Of a DNA stretch of 64,000 nt, positions 57,142 to 64,000 are shown one piece after another (the stretch's first letter is position 1; every line of letters begins with the position of its first letter). The stretch comes from UMGS755 sp045652815 (lineage in GTDB: Bacteria; Bacillota; Clostridia; UBA1381; UBA9506). The stretch is from NCBI GenBank assembly GCA_045652815.1, contig JAZOLH010000037.1:6282-70281 (forward strand), in the 5' to 3' direction. The notes below the pieces were generated by a model that was not told where the DNA came from, did not search any database, and saw nothing but the letters and a program-made list of their open reading frames with translations. The translations under genes were made by a program, and so were the position numbers.

Positions 57142-58413
57142 TTACATTGTTTCTGCATTTATGTAACGGTCTTCAATTTTGGAATAGACAATGGTTTGAC
57201 TCTTGTATAAACTGAATCTGCCTGACATCATAAAACTGATGCTGCAGGCCAAAGCAAAGAGCAAAATGCCCTCAGAGCCGAAGACCTCGAGCGCCAAAAT
57301 GGTGGAGGCCAGAGGGCAGTTAACCGCACCGCAGAACAGGGCGGTAAAGCCGATGGCGGCGGCAAAACCCGCATCGAGCCCCAAAAGACTTCCGACCACA
57401 CAACCAAAGGTTGAGCCGATGAAAAAGGCAGGCACGATTTCGCCACCTTTAAAGCCAACGGAAATGGTGATGGCGGTGAGCAGAATTTTAAGGATAAAGG
57501 CTTCGGGACGGGCGATGCCTTCTGTAATGGCACGGGTGATCACATCCATACCGGCACCGTTGTAATCAAAGGCACCCGTCATTACATGGATGGCGAGAGA
57601 AATCAGCAGAATCACCGCACCGCCTACCAAACCTCTGATATAGCGGTTGGGGAGCAGTTTTTCGATGGTATGTTCACACTTTTTGATGGATACACAAAAC
57701 AGAATGCTGACCAGTGCACAAAGCACGGAGAGAACAATAACCTGACCCACAGTTGTCAAGGAAATTTCGGGAATGTTGATGCCTGCAAAATGAACAGGAT
57801 GCAGACCAAAGGAAAGAGCAAGACGGGAGCCGACAATCGCCGCAAACACACAAGGCACCAAAGCGGCATAATAACTAACGCCAACGGAAACCACTTCCAA
57901 AGCAAAAACTGCGGCGGTCAGCGGTGTTCCAAAAAGAGCGGCAAACACAGCACTCATACCGGTCATAACCGCAATGTGTAAATCTTTTTTATCCAAATGG
58001 AACAGTTTGCCCGTGTTGTACCCAATGCTACCACCAAGCTGCAGAGCAGCACCTTCACGACCGGCAGAACCGCCCACAAAATGAGTCACAACAGTGCTGA
58101 TAAAAATCAGGGGCGCCATTACAAACGGTACCTTATCTTCGGTTTTAACAGCATCCAGCACCCGATTTGTATCCAGTTTGCCGAAACGCTTGCAAAGACC
58201 ATAAAGAACCGCGAGTAGCAAGCCGCCTGCGGGCAGAAGATATAAAACCCAACTATGCTCTGTGCGGTATTCTGTGGCAATATCAATGGCCATATGGAAC
58301 ACGCTACCGATAGACCCACCGATTAAACCGATGATGAGCGAAACAAAAATCCATTTTAACAGGGTTTTGCCATATGTCAGAGAATCCTTTATATTACACA
58401 AGATATGTTTCAA
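57142..58413 (-). CDS. CLC-family anion transporter, divergent (CLC-F-resembling)
   Basis: A 423-residue polytopic CLC protein. The gating glutamate is in GGSAGREGAALQLGG. The classical GSGIP anion site is absent; KLDTNRVLDAVK stands at that place. The later motif is VGFKGGEIVPAFFIGS rather than GxFxP of chloride exchangers. These replacements recall fluoride/proton antiporters of the CLC-F branch, but GNNLI itself is not present, so substrate remains open (chloride, fluoride or other). The start is TTG 58413 with AAGAGGT upstream; no ATG lies near. No fluoride riboswitch is seen upstream. Confidence 0.85.
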   Translation of the reverse strand: MKHILCNIKDSLTYGKTLLKWIFVSLIIGLIGGSIGSVFHMAIDIATEYRTEHSWVLYLLPAGGLLLAVLYGLCKRFGKLDTNRVLDAVKTEDKVPFVMAPLIFISTVVTHFVGGSAGREGAALQLGGSIGYNTGKLFHLDKKDLHIAVMTGMSAVFAALFGTPLTAAVFALEVVSVGVSYYAALVPCVFAAIVGSRLALSFGLHPVHFAGINIPEISLTTVGQVIVLSVLCALVSILFCVSIKKCEHTIEKLLPNRYIRGLVGGAVILLISLAIHVMTGAFDYNGAGMDVITRAITEGIARPEAFILKILLTAITISVGFKGGEIVPAFFIGSTFGCVVGSLLGLDAGFAAAIGFTALFCGAVNCPLASTILALEVFGSEGILLFALACSISFMMSGRFSLYKSQTIVYSKIEDRYINAETM

Positions 58414-58438
58414 AAATATCGACCTCTTTTCTTGCGTT

Positions 58439-58472
58439 AAAAATCCGAATGCAAGGGTGCATCCGGATTTTT
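58439..58472 (-). terminator. Terminator of the cation/proton antiporter gene
   Basis: AAAAATCCGGATGCA-CCCT-TGCATTCGGATTTTT (one mismatch) on the minus strand. Confidence 0.85.
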
Positions 58473-58478
58473 GATTTC

Positions 58479-59774
58479 TTAGTTACTCGTTTTTTTAGCT
58501 TCTTCCAATTTGGTCTGACGACGGTTTTTAACATCGTCGGACATGGGCTTGATTTCGCCTGCTGCCTGCAGAGACATGCGGGTCATTAAAGGACCAACCA
58601 GTTCGTAGATTAAAACTGCAAACAGAGTAATGTTGCGGATTAAGTTACCTTCGGGACCCAGTTCCATAGCCAGTGCGCACATACCCAGTGCAACGCCTGC
58701 CTGCGGGAACAGAGTGATACCTAAGTATTTGCAAATCTGGGGGCTGCATTTAGTTGCCTTGGCGCTGATGAGAGTGCCGAAGTATTTACCTAAGCAACGG
58801 AAAATGATGTAAACAATACCCACCAAAACGATGGCGTAATTTGCAAAAACGCTCAGTTCCAGTTCAGCGCCGCTGATAACGAAGAACAACGCCAAAAGCG
58901 GAGAAGTCCATTTTTCGGATTTGCCCATCAGATCTTCAGATAAGGGACAGATGTTGCAGAACACAGTACCCAGCATCATGCAAACCAGCAGAGAAGAAAA
59001 ACCGATGTGAACGGGACCGATGTGAATCTTAATCATAGAAAGTGCAACGGTTGTGAACACGAATGCAATGGTCATGTTAAGACGGTTTGTGTTAGAGTTA
59101 AAGAGTTTTTCAAACTGGGTTAAAATCCAGCCCATTAAAGCACCCAATGCTAAAGATGCAACGATTTCGATAATGGGATTTAAGAGGATGGAAACCATAT
59201 CCACCTGACCGGATACCAAGGTTTTGGCAATACCGAAAGAAACAGCGAACACAATCAAACCAACAGCATCATCCAGTGCAACGATGGGGAGCAATAACTT
59301 GGTTAAGGGACCATTTGCTTTGTACTGACGAACAACCATCAAAGTAGCCGCAGGAGCGGTTGCGGTTGCGATTGCACCTAAGGTGATTAACTGGGGAACG
59401 GATAAAAGGTTGGGCCAGAAAACGTGAACGCCGTACAGTGCCAGGTCAACAAACAAGGTAGCAACCAAAGCCTGCACAATGCCGATAACGGTGGCCTGTT
59501 TACCTGTTTTCTTCAGTTCGGACAATCTGAATTCGCTACCGATGGAAAAAGCGATGAAGCCCAATGCTACGTCAGCAATCAGCCCCAGTTTTTCAACTGC
59601 TTCGGCAGAGGTAAAACCGATGCCGTCAAAGTGCAGAGCACCTAAACAGTAAGGACCGATTAAAACGCCGGCAATCAGGTAAGCGGTTACTGACGGCAGT
59701 TTTAAGGGTTTAAATGCACGGGTCATCATAAGACCGGCAAGTAATGCGATGGATACGGATAAAAGTGTACTCAT
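58479..59774 (-). CDS. Cation/proton antiporter (CPA2/KefB-type)
   Basis: A 431-residue membrane protein with about 12-13 hydrophobic segments. KLPSVTAYLIAGVLIGPYCLG at the start and VALDDAVGLIVFAVSFGIAKT (with the paired acidic residue of transport) are typical of CPA2 Na+/H+ or K+/H+ exchangers. ATAPAATLMVVRQYKANGPLTKLL precedes it. There is no C-terminal RCK/TrkA domain, unlike KefB/C; the tail is short and basic (VKNRRQTKLEEAKK). TAGGAGATG precedes ATG 59774. The transported ion cannot be determined. Confidence 0.9.
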   Translation of the reverse strand: MSTLLSVSIALLAGLMMTRAFKPLKLPSVTAYLIAGVLIGPYCLGALHFDGIGFTSAEAVEKLGLIADVALGFIAFSIGSEFRLSELKKTGKQATVIGIVQALVATLFVDLALYGVHVFWPNLLSVPQLITLGAIATATAPAATLMVVRQYKANGPLTKLLLPIVALDDAVGLIVFAVSFGIAKTLVSGQVDMVSILLNPIIEIVASLALGALMGWILTQFEKLFNSNTNRLNMTIAFVFTTVALSMIKIHIGPVHIGFSSLLVCMMLGTVFCNICPLSEDLMGKSEKWTSPLLALFFVISGAELELSVFANYAIVLVGIVYIIFRCLGKYFGTLISAKATKCSPQICKYLGITLFPQAGVALGMCALAMELGPEGNLIRNITLFAVLIYELVGPLMTRMSLQAAGEIKPMSDDVKNRRQTKLEEAKKTSN

Positions 59775-60090
59775 GTTTACATCTCCTAAAAAGTTTCGCT
59801 TATATAGTATATGCCTTGCGGCAGGTTTTGGATAAATCACTTAATTTTTGTCAAAACCTTTGATATTTTAGCATAAAAGGAGAGAGATGTCAACAATTTT
59901 CCTATTTAAATTTATTATATAAAGGCAAAACCCGTAAAAAAGGCACAAAAGCCCAAAAATTGCTTTACTTTGGTGGATTTCTGTGTTAAAATAGATGTAA
60001 TATGGTACAAGTGCATCAGTTTGTTTTGGTGCAAGGGATGCCATTGCCTGTCATCAGTATTTGTGGCAGGGGAAAGGGTCGGTGGATTTT
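59775..60090. other. Intergenic region between divergent genes
   Basis: About 315 nt without a confident gene. It holds the leader of the antiporter (minus, with a weak TTATCC-18-TATACT), AT-rich DNA, and the promoter at 59964-59992 for the rightward operon. From 60002 a 30-codon frame starting ATG runs to a TGA that overlaps the next start (ATGA); it has no ribosome site. Confidence 0.6.
59964..59992 (+). promoter_or_regulatory. Sigma-A-type promoter of the tsaE-tsaB operon
   Basis: TTTACT (59964-59969), 17-nt spacer, TAAAAT (59987-59992). Confidence 0.6.
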
Positions 60091-60495
60091 ATGAAAAAAC
60101 AGATGCAGAAAAAGTTTAAGTTTGATCCGAAGAAAAAACCTTTATATATCGGTGCGGCAATCGGTCTTCTGATTGTGCTGTTTTTAGTATCTTTCTGGGC
60201 AACCGGGCTGATTTTGAAACTCAGTCAGGGCACTTTGTTTGCCAAATACGATGACGGTACTTATGAAACCTCAAAACCCACCTACGAACAACTGGAAAAA
60301 ATGGTTGAAGAAAGAGATGCTAAAATTGCATCTTTGGAAATTGAATTAGAGCGCTATCGCAGTCAGGGAAACAACACAGAACTGGCACCCAGCACCCTGG
60401 TTCCTCAGGCACCTGAAACCACAGAAGAACCTGAAGCAGAGCAGCCCGCAGAAACCGAAACTCCTTCTCAGGAAACACCGGAGGCGGCAGAATGA
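60091..60495 (+). CDS. Membrane-anchored coiled-coil protein with acidic Pro/Glu tail
   Basis: A 134-residue protein I do not recognise. A lysine-rich start (KKQMQKKFKFDPKKK) precedes one membrane segment (about 17-42, YIGAAIGLLIVLFLVSFWATGL). A short coiled coil follows (YEQLEKMVEERDAKIASLEIELERYRS), then a tail rich in Thr, Pro and Glu (PETTEEPEAEQPAETE). The layout recalls small divisome or envelope proteins, but no function can be given. Its TGA overlaps the tsaE start by four bases (ATGA). GGTGG upstream is a weak ribosome site. Confidence 0.75.
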   Translation: MKKQMQKKFKFDPKKKPLYIGAAIGLLIVLFLVSFWATGLILKLSQGTLFAKYDDGTYETSKPTYEQLEKMVEERDAKIASLEIELERYRSQGNNTELAPSTLVPQAPETTEEPEAEQPAETETPSQETPEAAE

Positions 60496-60932
60496 GCGCA
60501 GAACAAAAGCAGGTTTTTTACACAGAATCTGCGCAGGAAACCTATGACTTTGCAGCCGCTATGGCAGAAACAGTGCAGCCCGGTCAGATTCTTTGTTTAA
60601 ACGGGGAATTGGGCGTTGGCAAAACTGTTTTTGCACAGGGGCTTTGCGGAAAACTGGGCGTTACAGAGCCTGTAAACAGTCCCACCTTTACACTTGTTAA
60701 TGAGTATGAAGGTGCACCTTTTCCCATTTATCATTTTGATTTATATCGCATTGATGATGCGGATGAACTGTATGAAATCGGTTTCCTCGAAATGATTTCG
60801 GGCGGTGCTTTAGTGCTGATTGAATGGGCAGAACGGGCAGGAGATATCCTCCCTCTTGATAGAATTGATATCACCATTGAACGAACCGGCGATGACGGTC
60901 GTTGTATTACTGTGGAGGAACGGACAAGATGA
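60492..60932 (+). CDS. tsaE: tRNA t6A synthesis ATPase TsaE
   Basis: A 146-residue ATPase of the TsaBDE complex that makes N6-threonylcarbamoyladenosine at position 37 of ANN-decoding tRNAs. The P-loop is NGELGVGKTVFAQGL; VNSPTFTLVNEYEG and FDLYRIDDADELYEIGF are hallmark stretches. Both ends overlap neighbours by ATGA, so the gene is translationally coupled to the membrane protein before it and to tsaB after it. The tRNA-Thr(UGU) at 41979 is one expected substrate. Confidence 0.96.
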   Translation: MSAEQKQVFYTESAQETYDFAAAMAETVQPGQILCLNGELGVGKTVFAQGLCGKLGVTEPVNSPTFTLVNEYEGAPFPIYHFDLYRIDDADELYEIGFLEMISGGALVLIEWAERAGDILPLDRIDITIERTGDDGRCITVEERTR

Positions 60933-61624
60933 TTGTTTTAGGTCTTGATACATCGTCAGATGCGGCGGCAGTGGGCCTTTATAAAGATGGCGAACTGCTG
61001 TGTGAATCTACCATCCATAACGGAAAAAATCATTCCCTTACTTTGTTGCCCACAGTGGAAACGATGCTCGGGGAAGTGAATGTGGCTTTTTCCGATATTG
61101 ATGTATATGCCTGCGGCATCGGCCCCGGCTCTTTTACGGGTGTTCGCATCGGCGCGGCAACCATCAAAGGTTTTGCACAGGCCCAGAATAAACCTTGCGT
61201 GGCGGTTTCCAGTCTGGAAATTTTGGCAGATAATATCCGCGAATTTGAAGGTTTGCGCGTGGCGGCTATGCATGCCCGTGTGGATGAACTTTTCTGCGCG
61301 GTTTATGATGTCGATGGCGGAGAAGTGCTGGCGCCTTCTGTGATGACCGTTTCTGAACTGCTTGCCTTTTTGACAGGCAGAAAATGCAAGGTTATCGGTA
61401 GCGGTGCTCTGCAGTTTGCCGATGAATTTAAAAAAGCGCTGGGTGAAGATGCTGTGCCCACAAAAGGATGGGTACACCTGATTCGCGGCGGTGCTGTGGC
61501 AGAACTTGGCTATCAACTGGCAGAGGCGGGTAAAACCGTTCCCTGCGAAGATATAGCACCTGCTTATCTGCGCGTTTCTCAGGCAGAAAGAGAATATGCA
61601 GAAAAGCATAAACAAAGTCAGTAA
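60929..61624 (+). CDS. tsaB: tRNA t6A synthesis protein TsaB
   Basis: A 231-residue TsaB, the non-catalytic ASKHA-fold partner of TsaD. IVLGLDTSSDAAAVGLY, NHSLTLLPTVETML and CGIGPGSFTGVRIGAATIKGFA are diagnostic. ATG 60929 overlaps the tsaE stop; the frame is also open to 60902. The usual following genes rimI and tsaD are not here: rpiB comes next. The last 20 residues are charged and probably flexible. Confidence 0.95.
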   Translation: MIVLGLDTSSDAAAVGLYKDGELLCESTIHNGKNHSLTLLPTVETMLGEVNVAFSDIDVYACGIGPGSFTGVRIGAATIKGFAQAQNKPCVAVSSLEILADNIREFEGLRVAAMHARVDELFCAVYDVDGGEVLAPSVMTVSELLAFLTGRKCKVIGSGALQFADEFKKALGEDAVPTKGWVHLIRGGAVAELGYQLAEAGKTVPCEDIAPAYLRVSQAEREYAEKHKQSQ

Positions 61625-61659
61625 TTTTAAGTTTTTATACATTTTAGGAGGCAAAGAAC

Positions 61660-62097
61660 ATGATTGTAATTGGTAGTGACCACGGTGCATTTGAACTGAA
61701 AAAGGTTTTAGTTGCACATTTAGAAGCAAAAGGCAAACAGGTTGTTGACTGTGGCGTTTTCGACGCTACAAGCGTTGACTATCCTGATGTTGCAAAAGAA
61801 GTTTGCGGCAAAGTGCTCGCAGGTGATGACGTTGAATTTGGCATTCTGCTGTGCGGTACCGGTATCGGTATTTCCATTGCGGCAAACAAAATCGACGGTA
61901 TCCGTTGCGCACTCTTAAACAATGAATACACCGCAGAAAAAGCAAAACAGCATAACAATGCTAACGTGATTGCAATGGGCGGCCGTGTACTCGGTCCCGA
62001 CCTTGCGATTAACATTTTAGATGCCTTTATGGCAGCAGAATTTGAAGGCGGACGCCATCAGAACCGTGTGGATAAAATCCACGCATTAGAAAAATAA
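61660..62097 (+). CDS. rpiB: Ribose-5-phosphate isomerase B
   Basis: A 145-residue RpiB that interconverts ribose-5-phosphate and ribulose-5-phosphate. MIVIGSDHGAFELKK, the catalytic cysteine stretch GILLCGTGIGISIAANK, and NNANVIAMGGRVLG are diagnostic. Related allose- or galactose-6-phosphate isomerases share these, but the single-subunit length and lack of a sugar operon favour RpiB. AGGAGG precedes ATG 61660. It lies 35 nt after tsaB, probably the same transcript. Confidence 0.94.
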   Translation: MIVIGSDHGAFELKKVLVAHLEAKGKQVVDCGVFDATSVDYPDVAKEVCGKVLAGDDVEFGILLCGTGIGISIAANKIDGIRCALLNNEYTAEKAKQHNNANVIAMGGRVLGPDLAINILDAFMAAEFEGGRHQNRVDKIHALEK

Positions 62098-62133
62098 AAA
62101 AGCAAAAAGATTTTGCAAAGAGGGGGTAAAACC

Positions 62134-62646
62134 ATGGGAGAAAGACGCGATAAAATCAATTATTATTTGGATATTGCACAGTCTGTTGCAGAACGTGGTA
62201 CCTGTCTGCGCCGCCATTACGGTGCTATTTTAGTGAAAAATGATGAAATTATTTCTACCGGCTATAACGGTGCGCCCAGATGCCGCAAAAACTGCATCGA
62301 TTTAGGCGTTTGTCTGCGCGAAAAACTGCAGATTCCCTCCGGTGAACGTTATGAGCTTTGTCGCTCTGTTCACGCAGAAGCAAACTGCATTATCAGTGCA
62401 TCAAGACGTGATATGATTGGCGGCACGCTGTATATGGCTTGCGTGAATCCAAAAACAGGTGAACTGATTCCCGATTCGGACAGTTGCAGTATGTGTAAAC
62501 GTCTGATTATCAATGCGGGCATTAAGGAAATCATCATCCGTGATACCAAGAATGACTATCGTATCATCCCTGTTTCCCGTTGGGTAACCTATGATGATAG
62601 TCTGCTTGAAGAAGTGGAGCAGGGCTTCATTAATTCACCGAAATAA
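62134..62646 (+). CDS. dCMP deaminase (ComEB-like)
   Basis: A 170-residue zinc deaminase converting dCMP to dUMP for thymidylate synthesis. Zinc ligands: His in SVHAEANCI (H-A-E) and two cysteines in SDSCSMCKRLIINAGI; the usual P-C-x2-C has Ser in place of Pro. TCLRRHYGAILVKNDEIISTGYNGAPRCRKNC is typical of the ComEB/dCMP deaminase family, including a second zinc-binding Cys set. GAGGGGG precedes ATG 62134. It is the last gene of the rightward run. Confidence 0.92.
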   Translation: MGERRDKINYYLDIAQSVAERGTCLRRHYGAILVKNDEIISTGYNGAPRCRKNCIDLGVCLREKLQIPSGERYELCRSVHAEANCIISASRRDMIGGTLYMACVNPKTGELIPDSDSCSMCKRLIINAGIKEIIIRDTKNDYRIIPVSRWVTYDDSLLEEVEQGFINSPK

Positions 62647-62662
62647 ATATATGCAAAATAAG

Positions 62663-62704
62663 AAACAGGCACTGTTTTTGGGGGGCTAAAAACAGTGCCT
62701 GTTT
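62663..62704. terminator. Long perfect hairpin between convergent genes
   Basis: AAACAGGCACTGTTTTT / AAAAACAGTGCCTGTTT: 17 perfect pairs around the loop GGGGGGCT. No uninterrupted T-tract follows on either strand, so it is an atypical terminator, probably acting for both the deaminase and spo0A. Confidence 0.75.
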
Positions 62705-62731
62705 ATATTTATTGCCGAAGCAACAAATACC

Positions 62732-63577
62732 TTAGTAATTAACGGTGTTTTTCATTTTAAGACGAATGGAATCGGAAATCATAGCGATAAATTCACCGTT
62801 GGTGGGTTTGCCTTTGTTTGTATCAATTGTGTAGCCAAAGATGCTGTTTAAAATCTCTTCACGACCACGACTCCAAGCCACTTCAATGGCGTGACGGATC
62901 GCACGTTCAACACGGGAGGATGTGGTTTGATAACTGCGTGCAACCGTAGGGTAGAGCATCTTGGTGATGGAGTTGATAAATTCTCTGTCGTGGATGCAAA
63001 GGCTGATGGCTTCGCGGAGATAATTATAGCCTTTGATATGAGCAGGAACGCCAATTTCGTGAATCACATCGGTGATGATGGATTCCAGTTTATCCTGTTC
63101 TGTCTGAGGGGAAAAACTATGGGAGCGGTTTTCGGTTAAGGAAAAAGCATCGCCGAATCCCAGCGCCTCGCAGGCGGATACGCTTGCATCCTTTGTGCTT
63201 TGGGCCACCTGACGGATGCGCTTTAAGAGAGTTTCGTTGTTCTGAATCGGTTTTAACAGATAATATTGTGCGCCAAGCATCATAGCGCGACTTGCAATGG
63301 TATCGTGGCTGACAGCTGACACCATAATCACTGCCGGTTTCTTCTCCAAGGGGAGTGATTCTAAATGCTCGAGCAGTTCAATACCGTCCATACGGGGCAT
63401 AATCACATCCAGAACAATAACATCCGGTTTTTGTTCTAAAATAAGGGAGAGTCCGTCTTCGCCGTTTGAAGCAATGCCGACGGTTTCCAAATCATCGGTA
63501 TCGTCAATACTTTTCTTAAAGGATAGGCAGAGTGTTTCGTTATCGTCAATGATGGCCACAGAGATTTTTTTAGGCAT
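62732..63577 (-). CDS. spo0A: Sporulation master response regulator Spo0A
   Basis: A 281-residue Spo0A. The receiver domain has the acidic pair in AIIDDNETL, phosphoacceptor Asp57 in VIVLDVIMPRMDG, and Lys in YYLLKPIQN. The C-terminal DNA-binding domain (about 165-281) has HIKGYNYLREAISLCI and TTSSRVERAIRHAIEVAWSRG, the Spo0A recognition helix. ATG 63577 has AGGAGGAAC upstream. The frame extends to 63751 but starts there without support. spoIVB, which often precedes spo0A, is not in the 420 nt to the window edge. Confidence 0.98.
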   Translation of the reverse strand: MPKKISVAIIDDNETLCLSFKKSIDDTDDLETVGIASNGEDGLSLILEQKPDVIVLDVIMPRMDGIELLEHLESLPLEKKPAVIMVSAVSHDTIASRAMMLGAQYYLLKPIQNNETLLKRIRQVAQSTKDASVSACEALGFGDAFSLTENRSHSFSPQTEQDKLESIITDVIHEIGVPAHIKGYNYLREAISLCIHDREFINSITKMLYPTVARSYQTTSSRVERAIRHAIEVAWSRGREEILNSIFGYTIDTNKGKPTNGEFIAMISDSIRLKMKNTVNY

Positions 63578-63662
63578 GTTGTTCCTCCTTGTGTTGTAAG
63601 CAGATGGGTGAGTATCTGTTTGTTGAATTTCCAAAATTTTACATTTTCGCTTCGTTGATGCT

Positions 63663-63691
63663 ATTATAACACCTGCCCACCCAAAATTCAA
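63663..63691 (-). promoter_or_regulatory. Sigma-A-type promoter of spo0A
   Basis: Minus-strand TTGAAT (63686-63691), 17-nt spacer, TATAAT (63663-63668). A TGTCGAA (0A-box) lies further upstream at 63863-63869. Confidence 0.72.
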
Positions 63692-63789
63692 GTTAGTTTT
63701 TGCCAATAAATGTATATTTTTGGAAGTTCGTAAAATTGTTTCACTTGCCAATTAAATTATTGAAAAAAGTTATAAAACTCATAAAAAAA

Positions 63790-63806
63790 TGACACGAAAA
63801 GTGTCA
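63790..63806 (-). terminator. Possible terminator of a gene right of the window
   Basis: Minus-strand TGACAC-TTTTC-GTGTCA followed by seven T (63783-63789). Its gene would lie beyond 64000. Confidence 0.45.
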
Positions 63807-63912
63807 ATAAAAATCAAAAAAATTTTCGGCTATTCTAAAGTTTGCAGAATAAAATCACAAATTGTCGAATGAATTTGGATGAAAAACGGGGACGTTTTAC
63901 CAAAAAAATCAT

Positions 63913-63959
63913 CGTTAATAGTAACGAAATTTTTAGAAAAATTTTTGAAAATTTCGTTA
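63913..63959. repeat. AT-rich inverted repeats upstream of spo0A
   Basis: TAACGAAATTTT (63922-63933) and AAAATTTCGTTA (63948-63959) are a perfect 12-bp inverted repeat with 14 nt between; a further CGTTA lies at 63913-63917. The last 40 nt of the window are almost pure A/T. I see no gene in 63578-64000. Confidence 0.5.
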
Positions 63960-64000
63960 AATATATATATAGATTATTTTATAAATTTTATTTATTTTAT

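Noticed and set aside
58414..58478. Fluoride riboswitch before the CLC gene
   Set aside because: Only 65 nt of leader exist, mostly the terminator of the preceding gene; no crcB-motif elements are seen.
1..64000. Insertion sequences, prophage, integrases or attachment sites
   Set aside because: No transposase, integrase or phage protein is encoded, and the single tRNA shows no duplicated 3' end nearby.

Overview
The window looks like chromosomal DNA of an anaerobic, endospore-forming member of the Clostridia. Spore genes are spread through it: spo0A (minus strand, near the right end), lonB, yunB, a SleB-type cell-wall hydrolase and a DacF/DacB-type carboxypeptidase. Rubredoxin and rubrerythrin point to an anaerobe. 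Start sites generally carry strong AGGAGG-type ribosome binding sites, and TTG and GTG starts are used. No phage, transposase, CRISPR array or rRNA is seen. I cannot name a species.

Layout. (1) 1-5.8 kb: glycogen operon glgD-glgA-glgP (glgC probably just outside), then yunB behind a possible sigma-E promoter. (2) 5.9-7.6 kb, minus: a YbaK-type tRNA deacylase, an M14 zinc carboxypeptidase and rubredoxin. (3) 7.6-16.3 kb: a DeoR-type regulator, then a zinc alcohol dehydrogenase, an SDR with an unusual N-terminal extension, and E2, E3 and a fused E1 of a thiamine-dependent 2-oxoacid/acetoin-type dehydrogenase complex. Codon choice here looks optimised for high expression. (4) 16.3-20 kb: a secreted transglutaminase-like protein with nine bacterial Ig-like domains, bracketed by two identical terminators. 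(5) 20-29.4 kb: a small Cys/Ala-rich protein, cold-shock protein, aroF-aroB, an NlpC/P60 hydrolase, a purine permease with a phosphoribosyltransferase, an EamA transporter, a membrane ferritin/VIT protein coupled to a FliB-like protein, and ynzC. (6) 29.4-34.7 kb: a TetM/EF-G-like GTPase fused to a Rae1/YacP-type nuclease domain, an ABC-F ATPase and, convergent to them, rlmN. All three act on the ribosome.

(7) 34.8-41.8 kb: SleB-like hydrolase, zinc-ribbon protein, dtd, comEA-like gene, a 59-residue DUF1540 protein, addA and an AraC regulator. (8) 41.9-43.4 kb: tRNA-Thr(UGU) and the rplU-prp-rpmA operon. (9) 43.4-49.1 kb: phosphoesterase, ECF sigma/anti-sigma pair, rluB-type synthase, D,D-carboxypeptidase, hpf and rubrerythrin. 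(10) 49.1-59.8 kb, minus: lonB, pcrA, trmFO, an acetyltransferase, a SigB-family sigma factor, a membrane protein, a CLC transporter and a cation/proton antiporter. (11) 60-64 kb: tsaE, tsaB, rpiB and a dCMP deaminase, then spo0A on the minus strand.

The most novel-looking items are the GTPase-nuclease fusion next to ABC-F, the DeoR-controlled dehydrogenase operon with a divergent fused E1, a long inverted repeat that could hide the lonB start codon except in transcripts from an internal forespore-type promoter, and a tiny Cys/Ala-rich protein behind a sigma-K-like promoter. All promoter and structure calls were made by eye.
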